Assembly: GCF_003352005.1 (NCBI RefSeq) | Contig: NZ_CP024848.1 | Location: forward strand, 195,001-259,000 | DNA length: 64,000 nt | Source: Oceanobacillus zhaokaii | GTDB taxonomy: Bacteria > Bacillota > Bacilli > Bacillales > Amphibacillaceae | Reading direction: 5' to 3' | Translations under genes and position numbers: made by a program | Shown: in pieces, positions 27,926 through 36,923 of the stretch | Numbering within the stretch: position 1 is the stretch's first letter | Layout: every line of letters starts with the position of its first letter | Notes under the pieces: model-generated | The model's database searches: none | The model's input: the letters and a program-made list of their open reading frames with translations, nothing else | Told to the model about the DNA's origin: nothing

Positions 27926-27967
27926 AATTTTTTTAACTTAATAGATACAGTGAAATTTCAGAAAATT

Positions 27968-28051
27968 AAGGTTTAGCCGATCCTTTTAGTGGCAGAACTG
28001 CCTTCGTTGCACTAATTCGTTAAGAAAGTACTAAAACTTTCTTAACTACCA
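27968..28051. repeat. Copy 1 of an ~84-bp dispersed non-coding repeat
   Basis: This intergenic stretch can be aligned along its whole length with 34334-34417: AGGT..AGCC, TTTT.G.GTG.CAGA.CTGCC, TT.GTT.CACT, then a TAAGAA..TTCTTA hairpin and CTACC. In this copy GTTAAGAAAGT pairs perfectly with ACTTTCTTAAC. It contains no ORF. Conserved hairpins suggest an RNA element or small mobile repeat. Confidence 0.6.
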
Positions 28052-28101
28052 TAGAAAATCCTCAAGTAAAGTGACTCAAATAAAGAAAAATCACCAGAAC
28101 G

Positions 28102-28110
28102 TGGTATAAT
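28102..28110 (+). promoter_or_regulatory. Extended -10 promoter of the mevalonate operon
   Basis: TGGTATAAT, a perfect extended -10, lies about 195 bases before mvaA. The -35 region is weak. Confidence 0.5.
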
Positions 28111-28303
28111 TTATATAATAGATAAAAAGCTAACCTAAAAAGTCGGTAAAATAGAAGTTACAAATTTCATCGTAATTATTAGAAGAAATTCCGCTGAAAT
28201 TAACATATTAAACGATAAATCTTAGCCGGCCAGGATTTCGCTTTTATGAACTGAACATACTATATATAATAGAACGGATTTTCCATATAGAAGGATGATA
28301 TGT

Positions 28304-29593
28304 ATGAAAACCTCCAGAATTCCTGGTTTCTATAAAATGACTGTTGACGAGCGGCAGGAATTAATCAAAGAGATGCATCCTTTTTCTGAGCAGGAAAAAG
28401 ATGAATTTTTTTCTATTTCACCGTTAGCAATTGATACAGCTGATAATATGATTGAAAATGTCATTGGCACCTTTCAATTACCGTTAGGATTAGGATTGAA
28501 CTTCTTAATAAACGGGAAAGACTATGTTGTACCGATGGCAATTGAGGAAGCTTCTGTAGTTGCCTCAGCTAGTCATATTGCGAAAATTGTCAGACAGGCT
28601 GGCGGTTTTACGACGGAAGCAACGGGAAGAGTGATGATTGGACAAATCCAAGTTGTGGGTTGTACTGATTTTTACGTTGCAAAAGAGGCAATAATAACAG
28701 AAAAAGAAAATATCATTATGGCTGCGAATACTGCTTATCCTAGCATTGTTGCTAGAGGTGGCGGAGTAGAGGACTTAGAAGTGCGAATTCTGAACGGGGA
28801 TTCGGATTCTAAGTATGGCCAAATGTTAATTTTGCATCTTTACATTAATACAGTTGATGCTATGGGTGCGAATATTATTAACACAATGGTCGAATCTGTT
28901 GCGCCTTTAGTTGAAGAAATTACAAACGGCAAAGTATATTTGCGAATTTTATCAAATTATGCGGATCGAAGCTTAGCACGTGCGCATTGTATCATTCCTC
29001 CAGAATTGCTTGAAACTGGAGGATTTTCCGGAGAAGAAGTGCGGGATGGTATTATTCATGCATTTGAATTTGCAGATTCGGATCCATATCGTGCGGTGAC
29101 GCATAATAAAGGTATTATGAATGGAATTGACCCGGTTGTCATTGCTACTGGTAATGACTGGAGAGCTGTTGAAGCTGGGGCACATGCCTATGCAGCAAGA
29201 AGCGGGGCATATCGTTCGATGACAACTTGGTCAAAGGATCAGGCAGGAAATCTAGTTGGTGAACTTGAATTACCGATGTCCGTTGGAACGGTCGGTGGTG
29301 CTACTAAGGTGCATCCACTGGCGAAGATGGCATTGAATATACTTGATATAAAATCGGCTCAGGAACTCGCCCAAGTGATTGTTGCAGTAGGATTAGCGCA
29401 AAACCTTGGAGCATTAAAAGCATTAGTAACAGATGGTATTCAGAAAGGTCATATGGCCTTGCATTCTCGTTCTGTTGCAATTGCGGCAGGAGCTACAGGG
29501 GAGATGATTGATATCGTTGCAAGAGAATTAGTAGAAACGAAACAAATCCGTGTTGGAAAAGCTATAGAATTGGTGGAAAAGTATACAAAATGA
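28304..29593 (+). CDS. mvaA: Hydroxymethylglutaryl-CoA reductase (class II)
   Basis: The 429-aa protein has class II HMG-CoA reductase motifs: ENVIGTFQLPLG, EEASVVASASHIAK, DAMGANIINTMVES, ATGNDWRAVEAGAHAYAAR with the catalytic Asp, GTVGGATKVHP, and the C-terminal catalytic His in KGHMALHSR. It makes mevalonate from HMG-CoA. ATG 28304 is preferred, with AAGGA upstream; the in-frame ATG at 28295 abuts that site. It overlaps the mevalonate kinase gene by ATGA and heads the operon. Confidence 0.96.
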   Translation: MKTSRIPGFYKMTVDERQELIKEMHPFSEQEKDEFFSISPLAIDTADNMIENVIGTFQLPLGLGLNFLINGKDYVVPMAIEEASVVASASHIAKIVRQAGGFTTEATGRVMIGQIQVVGCTDFYVAKEAIITEKENIIMAANTAYPSIVARGGGVEDLEVRILNGDSDSKYGQMLILHLYINTVDAMGANIINTMVESVAPLVEEITNGKVYLRILSNYADRSLARAHCIIPPELLETGGFSGEEVRDGIIHAFEFADSDPYRAVTHNKGIMNGIDPVVIATGNDWRAVEAGAHAYAARSGAYRSMTTWSKDQAGNLVGELELPMSVGTVGGATKVHPLAKMALNILDIKSAQELAQVIVAVGLAQNLGALKALVTDGIQKGHMALHSRSVAIAAGATGEMIDIVARELVETKQIRVGKAIELVEKYTK

Positions 29594-30552
29594 GTGCAGA
29601 GAAAGTAACAACTACAGAGAAAACAGCTATTGGTGTAGCTCATAGTAAATTAATTTTGATTGGGGAGCATGCGGTTGTACACGGACAACCTGCCATTGCT
29701 ATTCCTTTCCCATTAATTGGTGTTGAAACGGCGATTGAATATGTACCAGGTTCCATTAAATTGGATAGCAAATTTTATCATGGACCCCTTGATTTAGCTC
29801 CTGAATCATTACAAGGAATTGTTGAATGCATTAAGGGTACAATAGAGTACCTTGAATTACCTTGTCAGGATTTATTAATTCGGATTAACTCTTCCATTCC
29901 TCCAGGTAAAGGGCTTGGTTCAAGTGCTTCTGTAGCAATTTCGGTTATCAGGTCGTTGTTTGCTTATGCAGATATGAGCTATACAGATCAGGAGCTATTG
30001 GATTTAGCCAATATTGCGGAGACCGTAGCACACGGTTCGCCGAGCGGCTTAGATACCCTTACCATTACCTCCGATTTACCTGTTTGGTTTGAAAGGGAGC
30101 AGCCGATTGACTATATTAAGCCGAGCGATGACTTCTATTTTATCGTTGCTGATTCCGGAAGATATGGTGACACTCGGTCATCGGTTGAAACGGTAGCGCG
30201 TTTATTAAAGTCTGCTCCGAAGCGAATCCAGCGGAAGCTAGATCGAATTGGTGAATTAACGTTTCAAGCAAAGCACGCTTTAGAAAGAGCAAGTAAGCAA
30301 TTTTTAGGTCAGCTATTAAATGAAGCTCAAAAGGAATTAGAAACACTAGGTGTAAGTGATGCAGGCTTAAATCGACTTATCCACTATGCACGTAAAGAGG
30401 GTGCACTTGGTGCGAAATTAACTGGTGGTGGAAATGGTGGATGTATTATAGCCCTTGCGAAGGACGAAGTACATTCAAGACAGCTTGCAGAGAAATTAAA
30501 AAACTATGGTGCACAGGCAGTTTGGCCACTTGTATTAAAAAAACAAGGCTAA
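29590..30552 (+). CDS. mvaK1: Mevalonate kinase
   Basis: The 320-aa GHMP kinase has the N-terminal KLILIGEHAVVHGQPAIA segment, the ATP-binding PPGKGLGSSASVAI, HGSPSGLDT, and the C-terminal KLTGGGNGGC loop. It phosphorylates mevalonate to 5-phosphomevalonate. The ATG overlaps the mvaA stop (ATGA), so translation is coupled. Confidence 0.95.
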   Translation: MSAEKVTTTEKTAIGVAHSKLILIGEHAVVHGQPAIAIPFPLIGVETAIEYVPGSIKLDSKFYHGPLDLAPESLQGIVECIKGTIEYLELPCQDLLIRINSSIPPGKGLGSSASVAISVIRSLFAYADMSYTDQELLDLANIAETVAHGSPSGLDTLTITSDLPVWFEREQPIDYIKPSDDFYFIVADSGRYGDTRSSVETVARLLKSAPKRIQRKLDRIGELTFQAKHALERASKQFLGQLLNEAQKELETLGVSDAGLNRLIHYARKEGALGAKLTGGGNGGCIIALAKDEVHSRQLAEKLKNYGAQAVWPLVLKKQG

Positions 30553-30585
30553 ACATGTGTAGGATGAAAGGGTTAAAGAGGAATT

Positions 30586-31566
30586 ATGATGAAAGCGACA
30601 GCGAAGGCTCATACAAATATAGCGCTAATCAAATATTGGGGAAAGCGTGAAGAGGCATTAATTTTGCCGACGAATAATAGTCTTTCTTTAACATTAGATG
30701 GTTTTTATACGACAACAACGGTAGACTTTCGTGACGAATTATCACAAGATGTTTTTATGCTGGATGATCAGGAAGTTACTGGCGAAGCTTATCAACGTGT
30801 GACGAAATTCCTCGATTTAATCCGCGGACTTTCTGGAAAAACGGACTTATATGCAAATGTCCACTCAATTAATGAAGTGCCGACAGCGGCTGGGTTTGCT
30901 TCTTCTGCATCTGGATTCGCAGCACTTGCTGCTGCAGGTGCAAAAGCGATTGGACTTAATTTAAATGATCAGGAGCTTTCACGCTTAACGCGTCAAGGCT
31001 CTGGTTCTGCATGTCGTTCAATCTACGGCGGCTTTGCAGAATGGGAAATGGGCGTCCGACTTGACGGTTCTGATTCTTATGCGGTACCAATTGCTCCTAA
31101 AGAGCACTGGGATATTCGAGTTGCAGCTGTTGTGCTTTCTTCAACAATGAAAAAAGTGTCGAGTCGTGCTGGAATGAAGCGAACAGTAGAAACATCGCCA
31201 TTTTATACGGGCTGGATTGACAGTATTCCAAATGACTTAAATGGAATAAAAGCTGGAATCCAGGAGAAGGATTTCGAAAAAGTAGGAGCGATTGCAGAAG
31301 CTAATTGCTTGAAAATGCATGCAACAACGCTTGGTGCGAATCCTCCATTTACATACTGGCACGATACAACATTACGAGTGATGCATACTGTGCAGAAAAT
31401 GCGGGAGAATGGAATTCCTGCATATTTCACAATTGATGCAGGACCGAATGTGAAGGTGCTCTATTTACCAGAAGATGAAGCAAAGGTTGAGAATACCCTT
31501 CGTAATATCGCTGGTGTGTCAGATGTGCGGTTAAGTAGGGCAGGATCAGGAATAACCTATCTTTAG
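30586..31566 (+). CDS. mvaD: Diphosphomevalonate decarboxylase
   Basis: The 326-aa GHMP-family enzyme has the diagnostic AHTNIALIKYWGKR, NSLSLTLDG, AAGFASSASGFAAL, SGSACRSIYGGFAEW and TIDAGPNVKVL segments. It converts diphosphomevalonate to isopentenyl diphosphate. It lies 33 bases after mvaK1 with a GAGG ribosome binding site. Confidence 0.96.
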   Translation: MMKATAKAHTNIALIKYWGKREEALILPTNNSLSLTLDGFYTTTTVDFRDELSQDVFMLDDQEVTGEAYQRVTKFLDLIRGLSGKTDLYANVHSINEVPTAAGFASSASGFAALAAAGAKAIGLNLNDQELSRLTRQGSGSACRSIYGGFAEWEMGVRLDGSDSYAVPIAPKEHWDIRVAAVVLSSTMKKVSSRAGMKRTVETSPFYTGWIDSIPNDLNGIKAGIQEKDFEKVGAIAEANCLKMHATTLGANPPFTYWHDTTLRVMHTVQKMRENGIPAYFTIDAGPNVKVLYLPEDEAKVENTLRNIAGVSDVRLSRAGSGITYL

Positions 31567-31578
31567 GGGTGGAACATA

Positions 31579-32670
31579 TTGTCAATGACGATTAAAGTAC
31601 CTGGGAAATTAATGATAGCAGGAGAATTCGCGGTTCTCGAGCCATACCATAATCTAGCGGTATTGGCTGTGGATCGATTTGTTTATGCCAAAATTGAGGG
31701 AGATTATGAGAATCGCTTAACATTACTGGATTTCCAACTTGAAAACCTGGCTTTTGACTTTATAAATAATAAAGTGAATATCGCTATTAATGATCGCCGA
31801 ACTCGTTTTGTTGGTGATGCAATGACCATTGCTTTGACGTACTTAAAAGAGCAAGGGTTAAATCCAGAACCATTTCACCTTTCGATTAAAAGTGAGCTGG
31901 ATGATGAATCTGGTGTAAAGTACGGCCTTGGCTCAAGTGCTGCGGTTGTAACCTCAGTCGTTACTGCGATACTGACAAAGTTCCTTGCAGCAAAGCCAGC
32001 AGAGGAACTAATTTTTAAACTGGCTGCTATCTCTCATGTCGAAACACAAGGAAATGGATCGGGTGCAGATGTTGCAGCTTCCTCTTATGGTGGTTTACTA
32101 AGATATGCATCGTTCCAAGCAGAATGGCTGCATAGTGAATACATAGCAAGCAATTCGATTTCCGACCTTGTGGCAAAAGAGTGGCGTTATTTTTCTGTTA
32201 AGCCAATGAAGCTGCCGCAAAATATTCATTTTTGTGTCGGCTGGACAGGAAAACCGGCATCGACTGCGAAACTTGTCGATGTGATAAGACAATTGAAGTC
32301 GGATAATCTCGAACAGTATGAGAAATTCCTTCATGATAGTGAAGCAGCAGTTGGCACTTTCTTTAAGGGAATGGAAGAAGAATCAGTTGCCGATTTACTA
32401 GAGGGAGTTAAGGCGAATCGACAGGCACTTGCTACTGTTGGAAAGCATGCGAATGCCCCGATAGAAACGCCGTTACTCGCGACTTTATGTAACTTGGCAG
32501 AACAGTTCGGTGGTGCAGGCAAGCCTTCTGGTGCAGGTGGGGGCGATTGTGGGATTGCTTTTATGCCGTCTCGTGAGCAAGCTACAGAATTAATGCGTGC
32601 CTGGGAAGAAGCTGGCATCAAGCCATTAGCGCTACAACCCAATTCGCATGGTGCGATGCTAATTGAGTGA
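31579..32670 (+). CDS. mvaK2: Phosphomevalonate kinase
   Basis: The 363-aa GHMP kinase has VPGKLMIAGEFAVLEPYHN, the ATP loop KYGLGSSAAVVTSV, GNGSGADVAASSYGG and KPSGAGGGDCGIAF. It makes diphosphomevalonate for MvaD. The start is probably TTG 31579, because AGGGGTGG lies 6 bases upstream; ATG 31585 is too far. No type 2 isopentenyl-diphosphate isomerase gene follows; the operon ends at a terminator. Confidence 0.94.
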   Translation: MSMTIKVPGKLMIAGEFAVLEPYHNLAVLAVDRFVYAKIEGDYENRLTLLDFQLENLAFDFINNKVNIAINDRRTRFVGDAMTIALTYLKEQGLNPEPFHLSIKSELDDESGVKYGLGSSAAVVTSVVTAILTKFLAAKPAEELIFKLAAISHVETQGNGSGADVAASSYGGLLRYASFQAEWLHSEYIASNSISDLVAKEWRYFSVKPMKLPQNIHFCVGWTGKPASTAKLVDVIRQLKSDNLEQYEKFLHDSEAAVGTFFKGMEEESVADLLEGVKANRQALATVGKHANAPIETPLLATLCNLAEQFGGAGKPSGAGGGDCGIAFMPSREQATELMRAWEEAGIKPLALQPNSHGAMLIE

Positions 32671-32691
32671 ACTACTATAACATCATGATGA

Positions 32692-32740
32692 AAAGACATA
32701 AATGCTCAATGTTACTTCCCGAGCCTTTATGTCTTTTTTT
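32692..32740 (+). terminator. Terminator of the mevalonate operon
   Basis: AAAGACATAAA (32692-32702) pairs with TTTATGTCTTT (32726-32736) and continues into a run of T. Confidence 0.85.
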
Positions 32741-32771
32741 TTCTGTCTATTATCAAAGGAGCTGTTCATCC

Positions 32772-32927
32772 TTAATTCACCGAGTAGTTTAAGTATTCAT
32801 TGATCAGTCTGTCTAATTTCATGCTAGACAAAATGACAGGTTCTGAGGTTAATTCGTATTCATCGCTTAATTGAATCATTTCTTGACGGCATACTTCAAT
32901 TTTTTCTAATAACATAGATTTAGTCAC
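32772..32927 (-). CDS. Spo0E-like aspartyl-phosphate phosphatase
   Basis: This 51-aa ORF reads LLEKIEVCRQEMIQLSDEYE then SSMKLDRLINEYLNY. That is the Spo0E-family pattern, with the signature S..LD.LIN.Y. Family members dephosphorylate Spo0A~P and delay sporulation. The GTG start has GGAGG at an ideal 8-base spacing. It stands alone, divergent from sigW. Confidence 0.85.
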   Translation of the reverse strand: MTKSMLLEKIEVCRQEMIQLSDEYELTSEPVILSSMKLDRLINEYLNYSVN

Positions 32928-33043
32928 AAAATTGTCCTCCTATCTAGTATACTATATTAAGAAATTACCCAATTAAAAGCAATAATAAACTTGTTACATT
33001 TTTGTGACGGACGGGAAAGAAAATAATTTTTAATAGGATCATC

Positions 33044-33070
33044 TGAAACCTTTTTTAAAACCAATACGTA
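33044..33070 (+). promoter_or_regulatory. Sigma-W autoregulatory promoter of sigW
   Basis: TGAAAC (33044-33049) and CGTA (33067-33070) are separated by 17 bases, matching the ECF sigma-W consensus, about 35 bases upstream of sigW. Positive autoregulation is therefore expected. Confidence 0.85.
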
Positions 33071-33103
33071 TTATAAATACCGCAAGCAAGCGGAGGTAGC
33101 TGA

Positions 33104-33667
33104 ATGGATCAAATAATTAGAGAGAAAATAAAACAAGTAAAAAAAGGAGACCAAGCAGCCTTTAGTGATGTTGTTGAATTCTATCAAAATAAAATTTATC
33201 AACATTGTTATCGAATGCTTGGAAATGCACATGAAGCCGAGGATATGGCGCAGGAGGCGTTTATTCGTGCTTATGTAAACATCGATTCCTTTGATGATGG
33301 GAGAAAATTCTCAACGTGGTTATATCGGATAGCGACCAATTTAACGATTGATCGAATTCGAAAACGAAAGCCAGACTTTTTTCTTGATGCAGAGATAAAA
33401 GGAACAGAGGGGTTAGACATGTATTCACAGCTCGCTAGTACAGATATTTCTCCTAGCGACAAAGTGGAGGGCATTGAATTACAACGCTATATCCATCAAG
33501 AAATTTCTGAACTTCCACCGAAATATCGCAGTATTATTATTTTACGATATATTGAGGAGTTCTCCCTTCAAGAGATTAGCGAAATTCTAGACATCCCATT
33601 AGGAACGGTAAAAACCCGTATCCACCGAGGAAGGGAAGCTTTGAGGAAAAGGCTTCGTCATGTGTAA
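33104..33667 (+). CDS. sigW: ECF RNA polymerase sigma factor SigW
   Basis: The 187-aa length is that of SigW. Region 2 (about 10-85) has DMAQEAFIRAY and FSTWLYRIATNLTIDRIRKR; region 4 (about 130-185) has LPPKYRSIIILRYIEEFSL and EISEILDIPLGTVKTRIHRG. Sigma-W directs the response to envelope-active antimicrobials in bacilli. Its own promoter type, the following rsiW gene and the cdaA-cdaR-glmM neighbourhood all agree. Confidence 0.97.
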   Translation: MDQIIREKIKQVKKGDQAAFSDVVEFYQNKIYQHCYRMLGNAHEAEDMAQEAFIRAYVNIDSFDDGRKFSTWLYRIATNLTIDRIRKRKPDFFLDAEIKGTEGLDMYSQLASTDISPSDKVEGIELQRYIHQEISELPPKYRSIIILRYIEEFSLQEISEILDIPLGTVKTRIHRGREALRKRLRHV

Positions 33668-33675
33668 AGGAGAGT

Positions 33676-34323
33676 GTGATCCACTTGAATGCTCATAGTG
33701 AATCAATTGCATTAATGCATAAATATTTAGATGGTGATTTAAATAAAGCAGAAGAACAGCAGCTAAAGGGGCATTTGGAGGGCTGTGAAGATTGCCAAGC
33801 ACATCTTCGAGATCTGAAACGAACGATTGCGTTGCTCCAAAGCTCAGAACATATAGAGGCACCACCTAGTTTCGCGGAAAAAGTAATGAATAATTTACCG
33901 AAAGAGAAGAAACGTATGAAATACAAGCGCTGGGTCAAATCCCACCCAATTATTGTCGCTGCCGCAGTATTCTTTATTTTTATGCTAGGTGGTATGTTTA
34001 CAGATTGGAATCAGGATAGCCAGCTCGTTGTCTCGAAACAGGAAAACTTGATTATACAAGGAGATACGGTCATCGTTCCTGAAGGTGTAGTCGTTGAAGG
34101 CGATTTACTCGTTAAAAATGGCAATTTAGTAATCGAGGGTGTAATTGATGGCGATGTAACGATTGTAAACGGAGAATTGGTTGAAAGTAAATCGCTGGAT
34201 GGAGAGGGTCTTATGGCCTCTGTCGGCGAAATTAATGGCGAGCTAAAAACGGTCAATCGCATGTTTGAATGGCTATGGTATCAGATTAAAGGCTTCTTTT
34301 CTGGAGTGTTTTCGACTGATTGA
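33676..34323 (+). CDS. rsiW: Anti-sigma-W factor RsiW
   Basis: The 215-aa protein has an N-terminal zinc-binding anti-sigma domain with His33-x3-Cys37-x2-Cys40 (HLEGCEDC), one membrane helix at about 95-112, and an extracytoplasmic domain of about 100 residues with repeated VV-EGD-L beta motifs. It sequesters SigW until cleaved by regulated proteolysis. The start is GTG 33676 or TTG 33685, downstream of AAAGGAGA. It begins 8 bases after sigW. Confidence 0.95.
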   Translation: MIHLNAHSESIALMHKYLDGDLNKAEEQQLKGHLEGCEDCQAHLRDLKRTIALLQSSEHIEAPPSFAEKVMNNLPKEKKRMKYKRWVKSHPIIVAAAVFFIFMLGGMFTDWNQDSQLVVSKQENLIIQGDTVIVPEGVVVEGDLLVKNGNLVIEGVIDGDVTIVNGELVESKSLDGEGLMASVGEINGELKTVNRMFEWLWYQIKGFFSGVFSTD

Positions 34324-34333
34324 CTAGAAAACT

Positions 34334-34417
34334 GAGGTGCAGCCAAGTTTTTGGGTGACAGAGCTGCCTTAGTTACACTTATGCAGTAAGAACGTTTTAT
34401 ACTTTCTTATCTACCAA
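34334..34417. repeat. Copy 2 of the ~84-bp dispersed non-coding repeat
   Basis: This aligns with 27968-28051: GAGGTGCAGCC, TTTTTGGGTGACAGAGCTGCC, TTAGTTACACT, a TAAGAA..TTCTTA hairpin and CTACC. It lies between the rsiW stop and its terminator, so it is probably transcribed with sigW-rsiW. Confidence 0.6.
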
Positions 34418-34421
34418 ATCA

Positions 34422-34456
34422 AACCTGGATAAATAAGTGCTTATCCAGGTTTTTTG
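34422..34456 (+). terminator. Terminator of sigW-rsiW
   Basis: AACCTGGATAA (34422-34432) pairs with TTATCCAGGTT (34441-34451), followed by T-rich sequence. Confidence 0.85.
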
Positions 34457-34740
34457 TAAGAATTCTTCTGAAGGTTGCTATTTACGCGATAAATTATAGT
34501 TGCTCACAGGCATATCATACGATAGAAAATCCCATATACATAAGCATTTTGCAGGTATCCCCCATCACTCCACTAAAATGTTATGGCAGTAGAAAGCTTA
34601 GAAAATTTGTAAATATTTGCGTGTATCTGCTGCTGCCTGTCATAGGGATAAAATGGAAACCATTTAAACTAATTGAATCTTGGCTTTTGGTAAAAATTAT
34701 AAAAAGCGCTTGTCCAAGATATATATATGGCCTGCAGTTG

Positions 34741-34749
34741 TGATATAAT
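34741..34749 (+). promoter_or_regulatory. Extended -10 promoter of cdaA-cdaR-glmM
   Basis: TGATATAAT, a perfect extended -10, lies about 60 bases before cdaA. No strong -35 is seen. The 284 bases between the rsiW terminator and this site hold no recognisable gene. Confidence 0.55.
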
Positions 34750-34811
34750 TAAATCTAGACTATTTATCGAATAGTAACAATTCATTTCAGGTGCAAAAGG
34801 GATGTGTGAAC

Positions 34812-35633
34812 ATGCTCGATGGGGGATTCAACTTTTTTGAAGTACTTAGAATATGCATAGATATTGCTCTTGTCTGGTATGTGTTATATAAATTAATAAT
34901 GCTAATCAAAGGTACAAAGGCAATCCAGTTATTAAAGGGAATTGCAGTAGTATTAGCTGTCTGGGGAATAAGTATTCTCCTGGATTTGCAAACAATTCGA
35001 TACCTATCCAATCAAATTATTCTTTGGGGATTTCTGGCAATTATTATACTTTTCCAGCCTGAGTTAAGAAGGGCCCTTGAGCAACTGGGGAGAGGGAATA
35101 TCTTTTCAAGAACGACGAGGTCAGAAGAAGAAATTATCACAAAAAAAATTGAAGCGATTATTGAATCCTGTAAATATATGGCGAAACGACGCATCGGTGC
35201 ATTGATTTCAATCGAAGGCGAAACAGGAATTGGTGAATATGCTGAAACAGGAATAGAAGTAGAGGGCAATTTAACACATCAACTTTTAACAAATATATTT
35301 ACACCGAATACACCATTACATGATGGTGCTGTCATCGTTAAAGGCGAAAGAATTCTAGCTGCGGCTTGTTACCTCCCGTTATCAGAAAGTCCTTTTATCT
35401 CAAAGGAGTTAGGAACAAGGCACCGAGCGGCGATGGGGATTAGTGAAGTAACCGATGCATTAACAATTGTTGTATCTGAGGAAACTGGAGCCATTTCTTG
35501 CACAAAGAATGGTGAGCTGCACCGAGATATAGATGAGGAAAGACTTCGTCAAATGCTAACTGCCCACCTTATTTTATTCGAGAAGAACCCCAAACGTAAA
35601 ACTTGGAAATGGAGGGGGAATAAGAATGGATAA
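34812..35633 (+). CDS. cdaA: Diadenylate cyclase CdaA
   Basis: The 273-aa length equals B. subtilis CdaA. Three N-terminal membrane helices (about 10-80) precede the DAC domain with DGA (171-173, in LHDGAVIV) and RHR (203-205, in GTRHRAAMG). It condenses two ATP to c-di-AMP. I chose ATG 34812 with AAAAGGGATG upstream. It overlaps cdaR by 8 bases. A c-di-AMP riboswitch lies at 55.1 kb in this window. Confidence 0.97.
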   Translation: MLDGGFNFFEVLRICIDIALVWYVLYKLIMLIKGTKAIQLLKGIAVVLAVWGISILLDLQTIRYLSNQIILWGFLAIIILFQPELRRALEQLGRGNIFSRTTRSEEEIITKKIEAIIESCKYMAKRRIGALISIEGETGIGEYAETGIEVEGNLTHQLLTNIFTPNTPLHDGAVIVKGERILAAACYLPLSESPFISKELGTRHRAAMGISEVTDALTIVVSEETGAISCTKNGELHRDIDEERLRQMLTAHLILFEKNPKRKTWKWRGNKNG

Positions 35634-36852
35634 TTGGTTTAAGAGCAAGTGGTTTGTCAGGGCGATTTCATTAGCCTTTGCGATAATATTGTACTTTTTC
35701 GTAGATGTTACATTGAATTCGTCGGCGAATGACTCTAGCATTCCTAATAATGCGAATAACCTTCAGACTTTCGATGATGTTCCTGTCGAGATTAAAATCG
35801 ATGATGAGAATTATGTTGTTAGCGGGGTTCCAGATTATGTTACGGTTACTCTTTCTGGTCCACCTGCAATTTTGACACCAACAACGTATCGACGTAATTT
35901 CGATGTGTTTGTTGATTTGGAAGGATTAGGCGAAGGGACACATATCGTTGAACTTGATTATAATATCACAAGTGAATTAGAAGCCTATATCGAACCGAAA
36001 ACGATAGAGGTTGATATTGAGGAACGAGCGAGTGAACAGTTCCAGGTTTCTGCTGAATTTATTAATCAAGATAAATTGCCAAAAGGCTATGAACTTGGTG
36101 AATATACGATTGAACCAGCTGAAGTAACGCTGACGAGCTCGAGGGCGGTTATTGATCAAATTGGTGTTGTCACAGTCTTTGTTGATGTTGCTGGATCAGA
36201 AGGTCCTATTAAGAACCGGGAAGTTCCGGTGAATGTATACGATGGTCAGGGGAACGAGGTTAATGTAAGAATCGTTCCAGAAACTGTACAAGTTTCTGCG
36301 GAGATTAACAATCCAAGTAAAGAGGTGCCAATTGAAGTAGCGACATCGGGTGAATTGCCTGCAGGGTACACGCTCCAGTCTGCTACTGCAACACTTGATG
36401 AGGTAGAGATATTTGGTAAGAGTGATGTATTAGATTCGATTACAAGCATTTCCACAAAAGAGATTGATTTATCGGAACTGACTGAATCTGGTACGGTTTC
36501 CGTAGAACTGGCACTGCCAGACGGTGTGGCGGTAAAAGGGAACGAGCCAATTGAAGTAGAGATAGAACTGGAACAGACTAAGAAACTAGAGAATATACCG
36601 ATTGATATTGAGGGATTACAAGAAGGACGAGTTATCCGCTTCGCTCAGTCAGGAACGGATACAATTGATCTTACGCTCACAGGAAATGAAGCAGCAGTGA
36701 AGGAAATTACGAATGAGGATTTTCAGGTCAATATAAATGTCAACGATCTTGACGAAGGACAGCATGAGGTACCAATTACAATTGAAGGTCCAGAATCTAA
36801 CGATGTAACGGTGACACCGGAATTTGAAGAAGTTCAAGTTGTAATTAACTAA
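35626..36852 (+). CDS. cdaR: CdaA regulatory protein CdaR (YbbR)
   Basis: The 408-aa protein has one N-terminal membrane helix (about 10-27) and then about four extracytoplasmic YbbR repeats with recurrent VPV/VEI beta motifs. It modulates CdaA from outside the membrane. GGAGGGGG precedes the ATG. Gene order cdaA-cdaR-glmM is the conserved Firmicutes arrangement. Confidence 0.95.
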   Translation: MDNWFKSKWFVRAISLAFAIILYFFVDVTLNSSANDSSIPNNANNLQTFDDVPVEIKIDDENYVVSGVPDYVTVTLSGPPAILTPTTYRRNFDVFVDLEGLGEGTHIVELDYNITSELEAYIEPKTIEVDIEERASEQFQVSAEFINQDKLPKGYELGEYTIEPAEVTLTSSRAVIDQIGVVTVFVDVAGSEGPIKNREVPVNVYDGQGNEVNVRIVPETVQVSAEINNPSKEVPIEVATSGELPAGYTLQSATATLDEVEIFGKSDVLDSITSISTKEIDLSELTESGTVSVELALPDGVAVKGNEPIEVEIELEQTKKLENIPIDIEGLQEGRVIRFAQSGTDTIDLTLTGNEAAVKEITNEDFQVNINVNDLDEGQHEVPITIEGPESNDVTVTPEFEEVQVVIN

Positions 36853-36923
36853 TTTCATAACGGATTGTTTCAAGCAAGGATAAGTTGATCATTGTTTGAA
36901 AAGGAAGTAAAGGAGAGCTAAAA

